64,000 nucleotides of DNA from Croceibacterium soli. GTDB taxonomy: Bacteria > Pseudomonadota > Alphaproteobacteria > Sphingomonadales > Sphingomonadaceae. Where the stretch lies: NCBI RefSeq assembly GCF_009828065.1, contig NZ_WTYK01000003.1, positions 62,001 through 126,000 on the forward strand, given 5' to 3'. Made by a program: the position numbers and the translations under genes. Positions 35,393 through 46,093 of this stretch are shown here, piece by piece. The notes below the pieces were generated by a model. That model saw only the letters and a program-made list of their open reading frames with translations. It searched no databases and was not told the DNA's origin. The number at the start of each line of letters is the position of its first letter. Position 1 is the first letter of the stretch.

Positions 35393-38119
35393 ATGGACGG
35401 GTGTATGAGCCGCAGGGCCGAGACGATCGCAACCACGCAATTCGCTATGGCCCTTCTGGGGGGCACGATCCTCGCCGGGGTTCCGGCCCTGGCGTTCGCG
35501 CAGGAAGGCGGGCAGCAGCCTGCCGCCCAGCCGGCTCCCGCCGCGCCGCAGGCCGCCGCGCCGGCGCTGCCGCAAGGTTCGGTGATCCGCACGATCTCCG
35601 TCAGCGGCGCCCAGCGCCTGGAGGCGCAGACGATCCTCAGCTACATCCAGCTGCGCCCCGGCCAGGTCTATACCCCCGCCGCCGCCGATCAGGCCCTGAA
35701 GGACCTGGCGGCGACCGAGCTGTTCTCCGACTTCTCGATCGTCAACAACAATGGCGACGTGGTGATCACGGTGGTCGAGAACCCGGTGATCAACCGGATC
35801 ATCCTGGAGGGCAACAAGCGGATCAAGGAGGACAAGATCCTGCCGGAGATCAAGCTCGCGCCGCGGCAGATCTTCACCCGCTCCAAGGTCCGCGCCGACG
35901 TGGCGCGCATCATCGAGCTCTACAAGCGCCAGGGGCGCTACGCCGCTTCGGTCGAGCCGCAGATGGTGCAGCTGAGCCAGAACCGCGTCGATATCGTGTT
36001 CGAGATCACCGAAGGGCCCAAGTCCAAGGTCCGCGCGATCAACATCATCGGCAACGAGCACTTCTCCGAAGGCGATCTCAAGGACGAGATGCTGACGAAG
36101 GAATCCGGGCTGCTGAAGATCTTCAGCTCCGGCACCAGCTACGACCCGGACCGCCTGGCCTTCGACCAGCAGAAGCTGCGCCAATTCTACCTGACCCAGG
36201 GCTACGCCGATTTCCGCGTGGTTTCTGCCGTCGCCGAGCTGACGCCGGACCAGCGGGACTTCATCATCACTTACGTGGTCGAGGAAGGCGAGCGCTACAA
36301 GTTCGGCGAGGTGGGCGTGGAAAGCCAGATCCGCGACTTCAACAGCGAGCGCCTGACCGCCCAGCTGCCGATGAAGACCGGCGACTGGTACAACGCCAAG
36401 CTGGTCGAGGACACGGTCGAGCGCCTATCGGAAACGGCCGGCGCGTTCGGCTACGCCTTCGCCAACGTGCGGCCGCAGTTCCAGCGCAGCCGCGAAGACC
36501 TGACGATGAACGTCACCTTCGAGATCGCGGAAAGCCCGCGTACTTACGTCGAGCGGATCGACATCAACGGCAACACCCTGACCCAGGACAAGGTGATCCG
36601 CCGGGAGTTCCGCGTGGCGGAAGGCGATGCGTTCAACTCGCTGGCGGTCAAGCGGACCACCAACCGGATCAACTCGCTGGGCTATTTCCAGGAGAACTTC
36701 GAGGTCACGCAGGTGGAGGGCAGCGCCCCCGACCGGATCGTGCTCGAAGCCAATGTCCAGGAACAGCCGACCGGCCAGCTGACGCTGTCGGCCGGCTTCT
36801 CGAGCCTCGAGAGCTTCATCTTCCAGGGCTCGATCCAGCAGAACAACTTCCGCGGTCGCGGCCAGACCGTGGGCCTGAGCGCGAACTATTCGCGCTACTC
36901 GCGGTCCGGCTCGCTCAACTTCACCGAGCCGAACCTGTTCGACAAGAACATCTCAGCCGGCGTCGAGGTCTACCGCAAGGACTACAACAACGGCTATTTC
37001 GACCGCGACAGCGCCACCTACGAACAGGCGCAGACCGGCTTCGGATTGCGCGTCGGCGTGCCGCTGTCCGAGTACACCTCGCTGCTCGGCCGCTACACCT
37101 TCAACCACGACAACATCACCCTGGACGAGACGCAGTTCTTCGGCGATTTCGACGAGGACGGCGTGCAGGAGTGCGAGCCGCTGCTCGCCGGACGTTACTT
37201 GTGCGAAGCGATCGGCAAGCGAACCAGCTCGATCCTCGGCATGTCGCTGATCTACAACAACGTCGACAGCCGCCTGCGCCCGACGCGCGGCAGGACCGCG
37301 AGCGCCAGCCTGGACTTCGCCGGGCTGGGCGGCAGCACGCGCTATGTCCGCCTGACCAGCAACGCGGCACAGTACTGGCCGCTCGGCGCCGGCTTCATCT
37401 TCTCGCTGCGCGGCGAGGCGGGCGTGATCAAGGGGCTGAAGGACCGCGGCCCTGGCGCCACGGACGTCCTTCTCACCGACCGGTTCTTCCTCGGAGAACC
37501 GCAGATCCGCGGGTTCGACATTCGCGGAGTCGGTCCGCGGGTGATCCGGCGCTTCTACATGGCCGACGACGATAACGATCCGTCCACGGCGCCTCCTCTG
37601 ACGCCGATCGACAGCGACTCGAGCACCGACGACGCGCTGGGTGGCACGGCCTATTACGTCGGCAAGGCGGAGATCGAGATCCCGCTCGGCTCCGGAGCCC
37701 GCGAGCTTGGCCTGCGTCCGTCGGTCTTTCTCGACGTCGGCGCCGTTTATGGCATCGAGCGGCCACAGCTGGAGGACAGCCCCTATCCTGATGGAACTTT
37801 CCTTCCGACGACCAATGAGGACGGCGCTCCTCTGTACAGCCAGGACGTGCGCGACAGCTCCGGTGCCGTGGTCGGACAGGAGGTTACCACGAACCCGCAG
37901 GCGCCGAACGGGGAGGCCAACGATCCGATCGGCCGGACCCTGCCGCCGTTCAAGGAAGAATTCTACGGAAACACGTACAAGCCGCGTGTCTCGATCGGCG
38001 TGGGCGTGAACTGGAACTCGCCGTTCGGTCCGTTCCGTATCGACATGGCGTACCCCCTGCTGAAGCAGAAGGGTGACGACACGAAGCTGTTCACCTTCAA
38101 TGTAGGAACCCAATTCTGA
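35393..38119 (+). CDS. bamA: Outer membrane protein assembly factor BamA
   Basis: The 908-residue product inserts beta-barrel proteins into the outer membrane. It has a signal peptide (to about residue 36, ALAFAQ), a Pro/Ala/Gln linker, five POTRA domains (about 60-430; first VIRTISVSGAQRLEAQTILSYI), then a 16-strand barrel with the conserved RGF loop in QIRGFDIRGVGPR and a terminal Phe (FNVGTQF). Long extracellular loops rich in Asp, Thr and Pro occur around residues 725-745 and 800-855. The start may be 35393 or 35405. It is followed without gap by an OmpH/Skp gene. Confidence 0.96.
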   Translation: MDGCMSRRAETIATTQFAMALLGGTILAGVPALAFAQEGGQQPAAQPAPAAPQAAAPALPQGSVIRTISVSGAQRLEAQTILSYIQLRPGQVYTPAAADQALKDLAATELFSDFSIVNNNGDVVITVVENPVINRIILEGNKRIKEDKILPEIKLAPRQIFTRSKVRADVARIIELYKRQGRYAASVEPQMVQLSQNRVDIVFEITEGPKSKVRAINIIGNEHFSEGDLKDEMLTKESGLLKIFSSGTSYDPDRLAFDQQKLRQFYLTQGYADFRVVSAVAELTPDQRDFIITYVVEEGERYKFGEVGVESQIRDFNSERLTAQLPMKTGDWYNAKLVEDTVERLSETAGAFGYAFANVRPQFQRSREDLTMNVTFEIAESPRTYVERIDINGNTLTQDKVIRREFRVAEGDAFNSLAVKRTTNRINSLGYFQENFEVTQVEGSAPDRIVLEANVQEQPTGQLTLSAGFSSLESFIFQGSIQQNNFRGRGQTVGLSANYSRYSRSGSLNFTEPNLFDKNISAGVEVYRKDYNNGYFDRDSATYEQAQTGFGLRVGVPLSEYTSLLGRYTFNHDNITLDETQFFGDFDEDGVQECEPLLAGRYLCEAIGKRTSSILGMSLIYNNVDSRLRPTRGRTASASLDFAGLGGSTRYVRLTSNAAQYWPLGAGFIFSLRGEAGVIKGLKDRGPGATDVLLTDRFFLGEPQIRGFDIRGVGPRVIRRFYMADDDNDPSTAPPLTPIDSDSSTDDALGGTAYYVGKAEIEIPLGSGARELGLRPSVFLDVGAVYGIERPQLEDSPYPDGTFLPTTNEDGAPLYSQDVRDSSGAVVGQEVTTNPQAPNGEANDPIGRTLPPFKEEFYGNTYKPRVSIGVGVNWNSPFGPFRIDMAYPLLKQKGDDTKLFTFNVGTQF

Positions 38120-38802
38120 TGAAGATCATACTGAAGCCCGCGTTTGCCGCCGGCATCGCTTTCGCCTCGCTGACCGCTCCGGTGGTCATGGCTCCCGCTT
38201 CGGCACAGACCGTAAAGGGCATCGCGGTCGTCAATGTTCCGGCCGTGGTCGCGAACTCGAACGCCTTCCGCACTGCCCAGACGCAGCGCCCGACGACCTA
38301 CAAGGCGCAGATCGACCAGGCGAACACCCGCCGCCAGGCGATCGCCGCCCAGCTGCAGCCGCTCTACACCCAGTTCCAGACCGCGCAGCAGGCACAGAAC
38401 CCCAACCAGCAGACGCTGCAGCAGACCGCCAGCCAGATCCAGCAGATCGAAGCCGCCGGCCAGCGCGAACTGCAGCAGATCCTGGCGCCGGTCCAGCTGA
38501 GCCAGGCCTATGTCGAAGAGCAGATCAACGACCAACTGGTCACGGCGATCCAGAACGCCGCGCGCAAGCAGAACGTCACGATGGTGATCAGCCCGGACAG
38601 CGTGCTCTACGCCGACAATTCCTACAACATGAATCAGGCCGTGCTCGACGAGCTGAACACGCTCATCCCGTCCGCTCAGCTGGTCCCGCCGGCCGGCTGG
38701 CTCCCGCGCGAGATGCGCGAACAGCAGCAGGCGCAGCAGCAGGCCGAAGGCCAGGCGCAGCCGGCCCAGCAGCCTGCCGCAGCTCCGGTCCAGGGCCGCT
38801 GA
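38119..38802 (+). CDS. OmpH/Skp-family periplasmic chaperone
   Basis: The 227-residue product has a signal peptide (cleavage after SAQ near residue 32). The Skp/OmpH fold begins [20 protein letters not shown] long helical arm very rich in Gln and Ala follows (residues 55-120), then [28 protein letters not shown] and a low-complexity Gln/Ala/Pro tail. It should hold unfolded outer-membrane proteins for BamA, whose gene overlaps its start by one base. It is longer and more Gln-rich than E. coli Skp. Confidence 0.88.
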   Translation: MKIILKPAFAAGIAFASLTAPVVMAPASAQTVKGIAVVNVPAVVANSNAFRTAQTQRPTTYKAQIDQANTRRQAIAAQLQPLYTQFQTAQQAQNPNQQTLQQTASQIQQIEAAGQRELQQILAPVQLSQAYVEEQINDQLVTAIQNAARKQNVTMVISPDSVLYADNSYNMNQAVLDELNTLIPSAQLVPPAGWLPREMREQQQAQQQAEGQAQPAQQPAAAPVQGR

Positions 38803-38821
38803 GGCCAGTAGGGGGCAGGGC

Positions 38822-39283
38822 ATGAGCGAAGCGAAAACGTACGATATCGCGGCGGTTCTCAACGCCCTGCCTCATCGTTACCCTTTGCTGCTGGTCGACC
38901 GGGTAGCCTCGCTGGAGATCGGCGAGGAGATCCGCGCGATCAAGGCGGTCAGCTTCAACGAGCAGTTCTTCCAGGGGCACTTCCCGGGGCGCCCGATCAT
39001 GCCGGGCGTGCTGCAGATCGAAGCCCTGGCCCAGGCCGCGGCGATCCTCGCGATCGAGACGCTCGAACTCGCCGGCAGCGGCAAGCTGGTCTACTTCATG
39101 GCCATCGAAGGCGCCAAGTTCCGCGCCCCGGTGGAGCCCGGCTGGCTGCTCGAGCTCAACGTCGGCTTCGTCCAGAAGCGCGCCCGCGTGTGCAAGTTCT
39201 GGGGTAAGGCCAGCGTCGGAGGCACGGTGACCTGCGAGGTCCAGTTCACCGCGATGATCGCCGATCCGCCTGCCGAAGCATGA
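38822..39283 (+). CDS. fabZ: 3-hydroxyacyl-ACP dehydratase FabZ
   Basis: The 153-residue hot-dog fold enzyme of fatty acid elongation has [13 protein letters not shown] with the catalytic His, [20 protein letters not shown] with the catalytic Glu, and the C-terminal sheet [22 protein letters not shown]. Its position after bamA-skp is standard, although lpxD and lpxA, usual neighbours in LPS producers, are missing here. That absence is consistent with Sphingomonadales, many of which make glycosphingolipids instead of LPS. Confidence 0.95.
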   Translation: MSEAKTYDIAAVLNALPHRYPLLLVDRVASLEIGEEIRAIKAVSFNEQFFQGHFPGRPIMPGVLQIEALAQAAAILAIETLELAGSGKLVYFMAIEGAKFRAPVEPGWLLELNVGFVQKRARVCKFWGKASVGGTVTCEVQFTAMIADPPAEA

Positions 39284-39377
39284 CAGGCTTGTAATCGCCC
39301 CGGCGCGGCGCTAAGCGCGCGCCTTTCCCGATATTGCCGGCCGGTCGGAACCGGTCAACGCACGAAGGACCAATGCC

Positions 39378-39605
39378 ATGAAGGCCGATACGCATCCCGA
39401 TTACCACATGATCACGGTCAAGATGACCGATGGCACGGAATTCCAGACGCGCTCCACCTGGGGCAGCGAAGGCGACACCCTGACGCTCGAAATCGACCCG
39501 ACGAGCCACCCGGCCTGGACCGGCGGCAAGCAGCAGCTTCAGGAAGGCGGCCGCGTCGCCCAGTTCAACAAGCGTTTCGGCGGCCTCTCGCTCAAGAAGA
39601 GCTGA
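39378..39605 (+). CDS. rpmE: 50S ribosomal protein L31
   Basis: This is the 75-residue L31 of alphaproteobacterial type: [34 protein letters not shown] and [10 protein letters not shown]. The zinc-binding Cys residues of some L31 proteins are absent, as expected for this (C-minus) form. It has its own promoter region of about 90 bp and a strong terminator downstream. Confidence 0.95.
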   Translation: MKADTHPDYHMITVKMTDGTEFQTRSTWGSEGDTLTLEIDPTSHPAWTGGKQQLQEGGRVAQFNKRFGGLSLKKS

Positions 39606-39628
39606 GCGGTACCTCCACCGGACAAGCG

Positions 39629-39661
39629 AAGGGCGGCCCCGCGAGGCCGCCCTTTTCGTTT
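39629..39661 (+). terminator. Rho-independent terminator of rpmE
   Basis: AAGGGCGGCC pairs with GGCCGCCCTT around CCGCGA and is followed by TTCGTTT. It lies 24 bp after the stop codon. Confidence 0.88.
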
Positions 39662-40056
39662 GGGAAGGGGCTCGCTGGATGGCGTCTCACACGAAGGCTT
39701 CCTCGTGTGAGCCAAGGGCGCCTGGGGGAGCTTCATGCGCCTGCTAGCGGCCGTCTGTCGATGGCTGCCACATGGACCCTGAAACAAGTTCAGGGTGACG
39801 ATGGATGTTGGGGTTTGGCCAGGTTAGGCCGGGCCCCCCTTCCGTCATCCTGAACTCGTTTCAGGATCCATCTCGCCCCAGGCGAATTCTCAGCGGAGGC
39901 GCGCGGAAGCGCATGATCGTCCCCTTGCAGTCGAGAATCTGGGGGTTCACTCGGCAACTTGTCCAACATCTCCGTTCGTGGTGAGCTTGTCGAACCACGA
40001 CTGACGCGGCCTCTAGTCCTTCGACAAGCTCAGGACGAACGGAGCTGGGCGAAAAC
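39662..40056. repeat. Intergenic region with family A and family B repeats
   Basis: No gene is visible. Family A hairpins lie at 39769-39800 (CCCTGAAACAAGTTCAGGG) and 39842-39873 (TCCTGAACTCGTTTCAGGA). A full family B unit lies at 39972-40042: GTGGTGAGCTTGTCGAACCAC, then TCCTTCGACAAGCTCAGGA, enclosed by CCGTTCGT and ACGAACGG. The family B unit is the extragenic relative of the insert in hrpB. Confidence 0.8.
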
Positions 40057-40479
40057 CTAATCCCTGTTCGGCACGAATCGCATCACGCCGGCATTGCGGT
40101 GCTGCCCGCCGTTGTCGTTCGGGTGGTTTTGGCCGTCGGTAACCGGCACTTCGGGCCAGCTATAGGGGCTCATCCCCTCCAGGCAGGCGGCGTTGATCCC
40201 GTACCTGTCGGGATGCGAGCGGGTCTGGTGGAAGGTGTGGATGCCGCAGCGTGAGCAGAACCGGTGCTTCGCCTCGTGCGTGTTGAAGGTGTAGAGGGTC
40301 AGCAGCTCCTCGCCTTGGTCGACCGTCAGGTCCGCCAGGGGCACGTCGATCATGACCACGCCCTTCATCGCGCAGATCGTGCAGTTGCAGCGCCGTGGAC
40401 GCGGCTCGTCCCGCAGTTGCACCGTGAAGCGCACGCTGCCGCAGTGGCATGATCCTTTGCGTGCCTGCGTCTGGTTCAT
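40057..40479 (-). CDS. GFA-family (CENP-V/Gfa-like) zinc protein
   Basis: The product has 140 residues from 40479. Zinc ligands are CHC near residue 11 (GSCHCGSVRF), C-x2-C in CNCTIC and C-x2-C in RFCSRCGIHTFH, the arrangement of the glutathione-dependent formaldehyde-activating enzyme fold. Most GFA-like proteins have no proven substrate. It overlaps the upstream oxygenase gene by 4 bp on the same strand, so the two form a small operon. Confidence 0.85.
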   Translation of the reverse strand: MNQTQARKGSCHCGSVRFTVQLRDEPRPRRCNCTICAMKGVVMIDVPLADLTVDQGEELLTLYTFNTHEAKHRFCSRCGIHTFHQTRSHPDRYGINAACLEGMSPYSWPEVPVTDGQNHPNDNGGQHRNAGVMRFVPNRD

Positions 40480-41108
40480 CCCCACAGCCTTTCTCGGTAC
40501 CATTTGGTGATCACGTACTTCAGTCCTTTGCGTACCTTCATCGCGTGGTGGAGCGTGGCCGGGTTGAGGCTGCCGTCGGGGCGGTGGTTGTTCCATCCGA
40601 CGAGCATCCCGCGGCGCGGCTGAAAGGTCTTGTCGATCACCTTGAAGCGGGTCGCCCCTCCGGCTTCGACATCGTTCAGGTAGGCCATGAACGTCCAGGT
40701 CCGCTGCCCGGCGACCGAGGTGTAGCGCTCGAAATCCTGGCCGGTGGGCTCAAAGTAATCGGTGTGCGCCTTGAATTCCTGGCCCGGTTCGTAGCGCTGC
40801 CCCTGGACCGGCTCGCCATAAGCTGCGTCGATCCCGGTCAAGGCCAGCAGCCGGCGCTCGAGGTCCTCTACGGCCGGCTCGTGCGGATCGAGATCGCAAG
40901 TCTCGCTGGTGCGGAAGTACGCATCCCCGTTCGGGTCGGCTATCGTGGAAGGGCGGCGGCCCTCGTCGATCAGCCGCATCAGCTCGTCGCACAGCGGGTC
41001 GGGCACAAAGCCGGGCACGAAGAACAGCTCGATGCGCGGGGAAGGCACGCGCCGCACGCCCGGGCTGGCCTGGAGGTGCTCGGCAGAAGTTGCTCCGGGA
41101 TTCGCCAT
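40476..41108 (-). CDS. Prolyl 4-hydroxylase-type 2OG-Fe(II) oxygenase
   Basis: The product has 210 residues from 41108. The iron ligands are H and D in FKAHTDYF and a distal His in ATLHHAMKVRKGLKYVITKWYRER, where the Lys would bind 2-oxoglutarate. TWTFMAYLNDVEAGGATRF is the family's central strand. The protein resembles bacterial prolyl 4-hydroxylases; the natural substrate is unknown. The upstream extension of the frame lacks homology. It is translationally coupled to the GFA-family gene. Confidence 0.87.
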   Translation of the reverse strand: MANPGATSAEHLQASPGVRRVPSPRIELFFVPGFVPDPLCDELMRLIDEGRRPSTIADPNGDAYFRTSETCDLDPHEPAVEDLERRLLALTGIDAAYGEPVQGQRYEPGQEFKAHTDYFEPTGQDFERYTSVAGQRTWTFMAYLNDVEAGGATRFKVIDKTFQPRRGMLVGWNNHRPDGSLNPATLHHAMKVRKGLKYVITKWYRERLWG

Positions 41109-41299
41109 ATGCGGTTGATAGCCCGCCGGTGCCGGGCGGCAAGGCCGAGCGCGCGCGTAATTTTGTTGCGCGAAGCCGGTATGGCGGCAAATTTCGCTTT
41201 TCAATTTTGCCGCCTTGTGCAACAGGCTCGCGCCCACGCATTCGCCGCTTGACCGGCGTGCGCAGCAGCCTAACAGCCGCCTCGCGGCATAGGCTTGTG

Positions 41300-41376
41300 G
41301 CGATTGTAGCTCAGTTGGTTAGAGCGCCGGTTTGTGGTACCGGAGGTCGCGGGTTCGAACCCCGTCAATCGCCCCA
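41300..41376 (+). tRNA. tRNA-His (GTG)
   Basis: GCGATTG pairs with CAATCGC. The extra 5' G (41299) faces discriminator C, the His identity element, and CCA is encoded. The anticodon GTG lies in CGGTTTGTGGTACCG, and the T arm is GCGGGTTCGAACCCCGT. Confidence 0.96.
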
Positions 41377-41422
41377 TTTCCCTGCTATTTCGCCGCCGGA
41401 TCTAACGGGATAGGCGAGCGCG

Positions 41423-42484
<1,062 letters not shown>

Positions 42485-42577
42485 GACGCATAGACCGGCC
42501 GTGATTGCGGCGGGCGTCGCCCGCTGCTAAGCGCGCCGCTTCATGCGCATGAGTCGCATTCAGGGGCGTCTGTTCCA

Positions 42578-44476
42578 ATGAGCGCAGTCGAGGCCAAGGA
42601 CGGTCGCCAGGCGGCGAAACTGACGCTCGCCGCCGGAGCGATCGGCGTCGTGTTCGGCGACATCGGCACGAGCCCGCTTTACGCGTTCCGCGAAACTTTC
42701 GTCGGCCCGCACCCGCTGACGCTGGACGATCTCCACGTACTCGGTGTCGTCAGCCTGATCTTCTGGTCGATGACCCTGGTGGTCTCGATCCAGTACGTCA
42801 GCATCCTCATGCGCGCCGACAACAACGGGCAGGGCGGCAGCCTGGCCCTGGTCGCGCTGCTCAGCCGCCATATCGGCAAGTCCAGTCACGGATGGCTGGT
42901 GGTGGTGCTCGGCGTGTTCGCCACGGCCCTGTTCTACGGCGACAGCATGATCACGCCGGCGATCTCGGTTCTGTCGGCGGTCGAAGGGCTGACGGTGGTC
43001 AACCATCGGCTGGACCCGTGGGTGATCCCCATCGCCCTCGTGCTGCTCATCTTCCTGTTCGTCCTGCAGAAGCGCGGCACGGCCAAAGTCGGGGCGCTCT
43101 TCGCGCCGGTCATGATGTTCTACTTCGTGGTGATAGCGGTGCTGGGAGTCACCAAGATCGTTTCGGCGCCGGAGATCCTCTGGGCTCTCAACCCGTGGTA
43201 CGCGGTGCAGTTCTTCATCGTGGACAAGTGGCTGGCGTTCCTGGCCCTGGGCTCGGTCGTGCTGGCGGTGACCGGTTCGGAGGCGCTCTATTCGGACATG
43301 GGGCATTTCGGCCGCGGCCCGATGCGCTTGTCGTGGTTCGGCTTCGTGATGCCGTGCCTCCTGCTCAACTACTTCGGCCAGGGTGCGATGATCCTGGGGC
43401 TGGGAGATGCGGAGGCGGCCGAGGCGATCCAGAACCCCTTCTTCTTCATGGCGCCCGAGGACTTGCGCCTGCCGCTGGTGATCCTGGCCACTTGTGCGAC
43501 GTTCATCGCCAGTCAGGCGGTCATCTCGGGCGCGTTCTCGATTACGCACCAGGCGATCCAGCTGGGCTTCGTGCCGCGGCTTTCGATCCGCCACACCAGC
43601 GACCAGCATTCTGGACAAATCTACATCCCGATCATCAACTGGGCGCTGCTGGCGGCGGTGATTCTGCTGGTGCTCACCTTCCGCAACTCGTCCAACCTCG
43701 CGTCGGCTTACGGGATCGCCGTTACCGGCGCGGTGACGATCGATACCCTGCTGATGGCGGTCCTTCTTATCGGCGTCTGGAAGTGGCGCTGGTGGATGGC
43801 GATACCGGTGGTGCTGCTGTTCGTGGTCGTGGACGGTGCCTACTTCGCCGCGAACCTGATGAAGGTGCCCGAAGGCGGCTGGTTCCCGCTGCTCGTGGGC
43901 GGGGTCGCGTTCACCTTGCTGACGACCTGGGCCAAGGGCCGCAGGCTGATGAAGACGCACATGGCGGAAGTCAGCCTGCCGCTGGATATCTTCGCCAAGT
44001 CGGGCCGCAACAGCACCGCCAAAGTGCCGGGCACGGCGATCTTCATGAACTCCGGTTCCAGCGGCACGCCTTCGGCGCTGCTGCACAACATCAAGCACAA
44101 CAAAGTGCTGCACGAGCGCGTCGTCGTGCTGACCGTGGCGATCGGCGACATCCCTTATGTCGACGAGGCCGGGCGGGTCGAGGTGATCCCGCTCGGCGAC
44201 GGGTTCTACCGCGTCATCCTGCACTACGGGTTCATGGAAGAGACCGACGTTCCGGCCGCGCTGGCCAGACTCGACATGTGCGGCGGTCCGTTCGAGATGA
44301 TGCAGACGAGCTTCTTCCTTTCGCGGCAGACCCTGCTCAGCGCGGAGAAGCCCGGCATGGCGATCTGGCGGGAGAAGCTGTTCGCCTGGATGATGCGCAA
44401 CGCGGCGACGCCGATGGAGTTCTTCCGCCTGCCCACCAACCGCGTGGTCGAACTGGGAAGCCAGGTCGAGATCTGA
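42578..44476 (+). CDS. kup: Potassium uptake protein Kup (Trk-like KUP/HAK family)
   Basis: The 632-residue protein has about 12 membrane helices (residues 15-440) and a soluble C-terminal domain. Family landmarks are [17 protein letters not shown] at the start, [31 protein letters not shown], and [11 protein letters not shown] proteins are K+/H+ symporters working at low pH or low turgor. It stands alone and is convergent with yciB (22 bp between stops). Confidence 0.95.
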   Translation: MSAVEAKDGRQAAKLTLAAGAIGVVFGDIGTSPLYAFRETFVGPHPLTLDDLHVLGVVSLIFWSMTLVVSIQYVSILMRADNNGQGGSLALVALLSRHIGKSSHGWLVVVLGVFATALFYGDSMITPAISVLSAVEGLTVVNHRLDPWVIPIALVLLIFLFVLQKRGTAKVGALFAPVMMFYFVVIAVLGVTKIVSAPEILWALNPWYAVQFFIVDKWLAFLALGSVVLAVTGSEALYSDMGHFGRGPMRLSWFGFVMPCLLLNYFGQGAMILGLGDAEAAEAIQNPFFFMAPEDLRLPLVILATCATFIASQAVISGAFSITHQAIQLGFVPRLSIRHTSDQHSGQIYIPIINWALLAAVILLVLTFRNSSNLASAYGIAVTGAVTIDTLLMAVLLIGVWKWRWWMAIPVVLLFVVVDGAYFAANLMKVPEGGWFPLLVGGVAFTLLTTWAKGRRLMKTHMAEVSLPLDIFAKSGRNSTAKVPGTAIFMNSGSSGTPSALLHNIKHNKVLHERVVVLTVAIGDIPYVDEAGRVEVIPLGDGFYRVILHYGFMEETDVPAALARLDMCGGPFEMMQTSFFLSRQTLLSAEKPGMAIWREKLFAWMMRNAATPMEFFRLPTNRVVELGSQVEI

Positions 44477-44498
44477 CCTCGGCCGCCGCCGCCGTTCC

Positions 44499-45173
44499 TC
44501 ACTCGGTCGGCGGGTTCTCGATCACCTTTGCTTCCTCTCCGGTGGAGAGGCCGTGCCGCAGCAGCATGGGGATCTGCGTGAAGGTGAACACGAAGGACAG
44601 CGGCAGGAACAGCCACAGCTTGGCGTCGACCCAGACCCCGAAGTTGCCGTTTTCGACGTTGAAGAAGTAGCGCAGCCCTTCGTTCAGCGCGGCGAGGACG
44701 AAGAAGAACAGCCCCCAGTTGCGCGACAGCTTGAGCCAGCCTGCGTCGTCCAGCCCCTCGAACGCTGCTTCCAGCGCCCATTGCAGCAGGGCCTTGCCCT
44801 TGTACCACCCGGCCAAGAGCACGGCGCCGAAGAAGGCGTAGAAGGCGGTCGGCTTGATTTGGATCCAGAACGGATCGGCGAGGACGATGGTCAGCGCGCC
44901 GAAGCCGATGATCAGCACGGTGGAGAGCGCCAGCATGCGCGAGATCCGGCCGAGCACGGTCTTCGAAAGGATCAGGGCGACGATCGCCGCAAGGATGAAG
45001 GCGCCGGTTGCCCTAAGGGCCGCGCCGATCACGGCGATGGCGTCGTTGGGGTCGCCGGGGGCGTGATACCGGTAGATGGCGAAGAACGTCAGCACCGGGG
45101 CCCAGTCGATCAGCAGGTTGAGCCAGCCCGACTTGGGCTTTTCGGCTGCGGCGCGGTTTTCGTGTTCCATCAT
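44499..45173 (-). CDS. yciB: Inner membrane septation protein YciB/IspZ family
   Basis: The 224-residue product has six hydrophobic segments. The signature is LLIDWAPVLTFFAIYRY near the N terminus, followed by LTIVLADPFWIQIKPTAFYAFFGAVLLAGW and LKLSRNWGLFFFVLAALNEGLRY. YciB proteins affect septation and envelope integrity; the older name is intracellular septation protein A. It overlaps ftsY by 4 bp and ends the dapF-mtaB-ftsY-yciB operon, a recurring alphaproteobacterial order. Confidence 0.93.
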   Translation of the reverse strand: MMEHENRAAAEKPKSGWLNLLIDWAPVLTFFAIYRYHAPGDPNDAIAVIGAALRATGAFILAAIVALILSKTVLGRISRMLALSTVLIIGFGALTIVLADPFWIQIKPTAFYAFFGAVLLAGWYKGKALLQWALEAAFEGLDDAGWLKLSRNWGLFFFVLAALNEGLRYFFNVENGNFGVWVDAKLWLFLPLSFVFTFTQIPMLLRHGLSTGEEAKVIENPPTE

Positions 45174-46093
45174 GCCACTCCAGCGATGACCCGGGCGACC
45201 AGATCGGGATCGAACGGCCGCAAGTCGTCGATTTTCTCACCCACGCCGATCGCATGGATCGGCAGCCCGTATTGCTCCGCCGCCGCCACCAGCACGCCGC
45301 CGCGGGCGGTGCCGTCGAGCTTGGTCATGATCAGGCCGGTGACCCCGGCGACTTCCTTGAACACGTCGATCTGGTTCAGCGCGTTCTGCCCGTTGGTGGC
45401 ATCGAGCACCAGGACCACATCGTGCGGCGCTTCGGGGTTGAGGCGGCCGAGGACGCGGCGGATCTTGGCCAGTTCGTCCATCAGCTCGCGCTTGTTCTGC
45501 AGGCGTCCGGCGGTGTCGACCACGAGGGCGTCGATGCCCTGCTGGGTAGCGGCCTTGACCGCATCGAACACAACGCTGGCCGGATCGCCGCCTTCGGGGC
45601 CGCGCACGATCGGCGCCCCGATCCGCTCCGCCCAGACGGCGAGCTGGCCGATCGCGGCGGCGCGGAAGGTATCGCCCGCGGCCAGCATCACGCCATAGTC
45701 CTGTTCCTGGAACAGGTGGGCGAGCTTGGCGATCGTCGTGGTCTTGCCGCTGCCGTTGACGCCGATCACCAGGATGACCTGCGGGCGCGGGAAGGCGGTG
45801 ATCTCCAGCGGTATCGCCACGGGCTGCAGGATCGCGGCGATCTCGTCGGCCACGGCTTCCTTCAGCTCGCGGTCGGTGATCGTCAGCCCGAAGCGCTTCT
45901 CCGCAAGCCGCGCGGTTATCCGCGAGGCGGCAGAGGGGCCGAGATCGGAGAGGATCAGCGCGTCCTCGACTTCGTCCAGCGTCGCCTGGTCGAGCTTAGC
46001 CGTGCCGACGACGCCGGTCAGGTTCTCCGACAGGCGCTCGGACGTCTTGCGGAAGCCCCCGAACAGGCGATCCGACCAGCTTTGCTCGCTCAC
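45170..46093 (-). CDS. ftsY: Signal recognition particle receptor FtsY
   Basis: The product has 307 residues from GTG 46093, which overlaps the mtaB stop (GTGA). It contains a short N-terminal amphipathic part (SWSDRLFGGFRKTSERL), the four-helix N domain, and the G domain with G1 GVNGSGKTTTIAKLA, DTFRAAAI, DTAGRLQNK, TKLDGTARGG and GVGEKIDDLRPFD. It lacks the long acidic A domain, as usual in this class. It receives ribosome-SRP complexes; the SRP RNA is encoded at 8.5 kb. Confidence 0.95.
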   Translation of the reverse strand: MSEQSWSDRLFGGFRKTSERLSENLTGVVGTAKLDQATLDEVEDALILSDLGPSAASRITARLAEKRFGLTITDRELKEAVADEIAAILQPVAIPLEITAFPRPQVILVIGVNGSGKTTTIAKLAHLFQEQDYGVMLAAGDTFRAAAIGQLAVWAERIGAPIVRGPEGGDPASVVFDAVKAATQQGIDALVVDTAGRLQNKRELMDELAKIRRVLGRLNPEAPHDVVLVLDATNGQNALNQIDVFKEVAGVTGLIMTKLDGTARGGVLVAAAEQYGLPIHAIGVGEKIDDLRPFDPDLVARVIAGVA

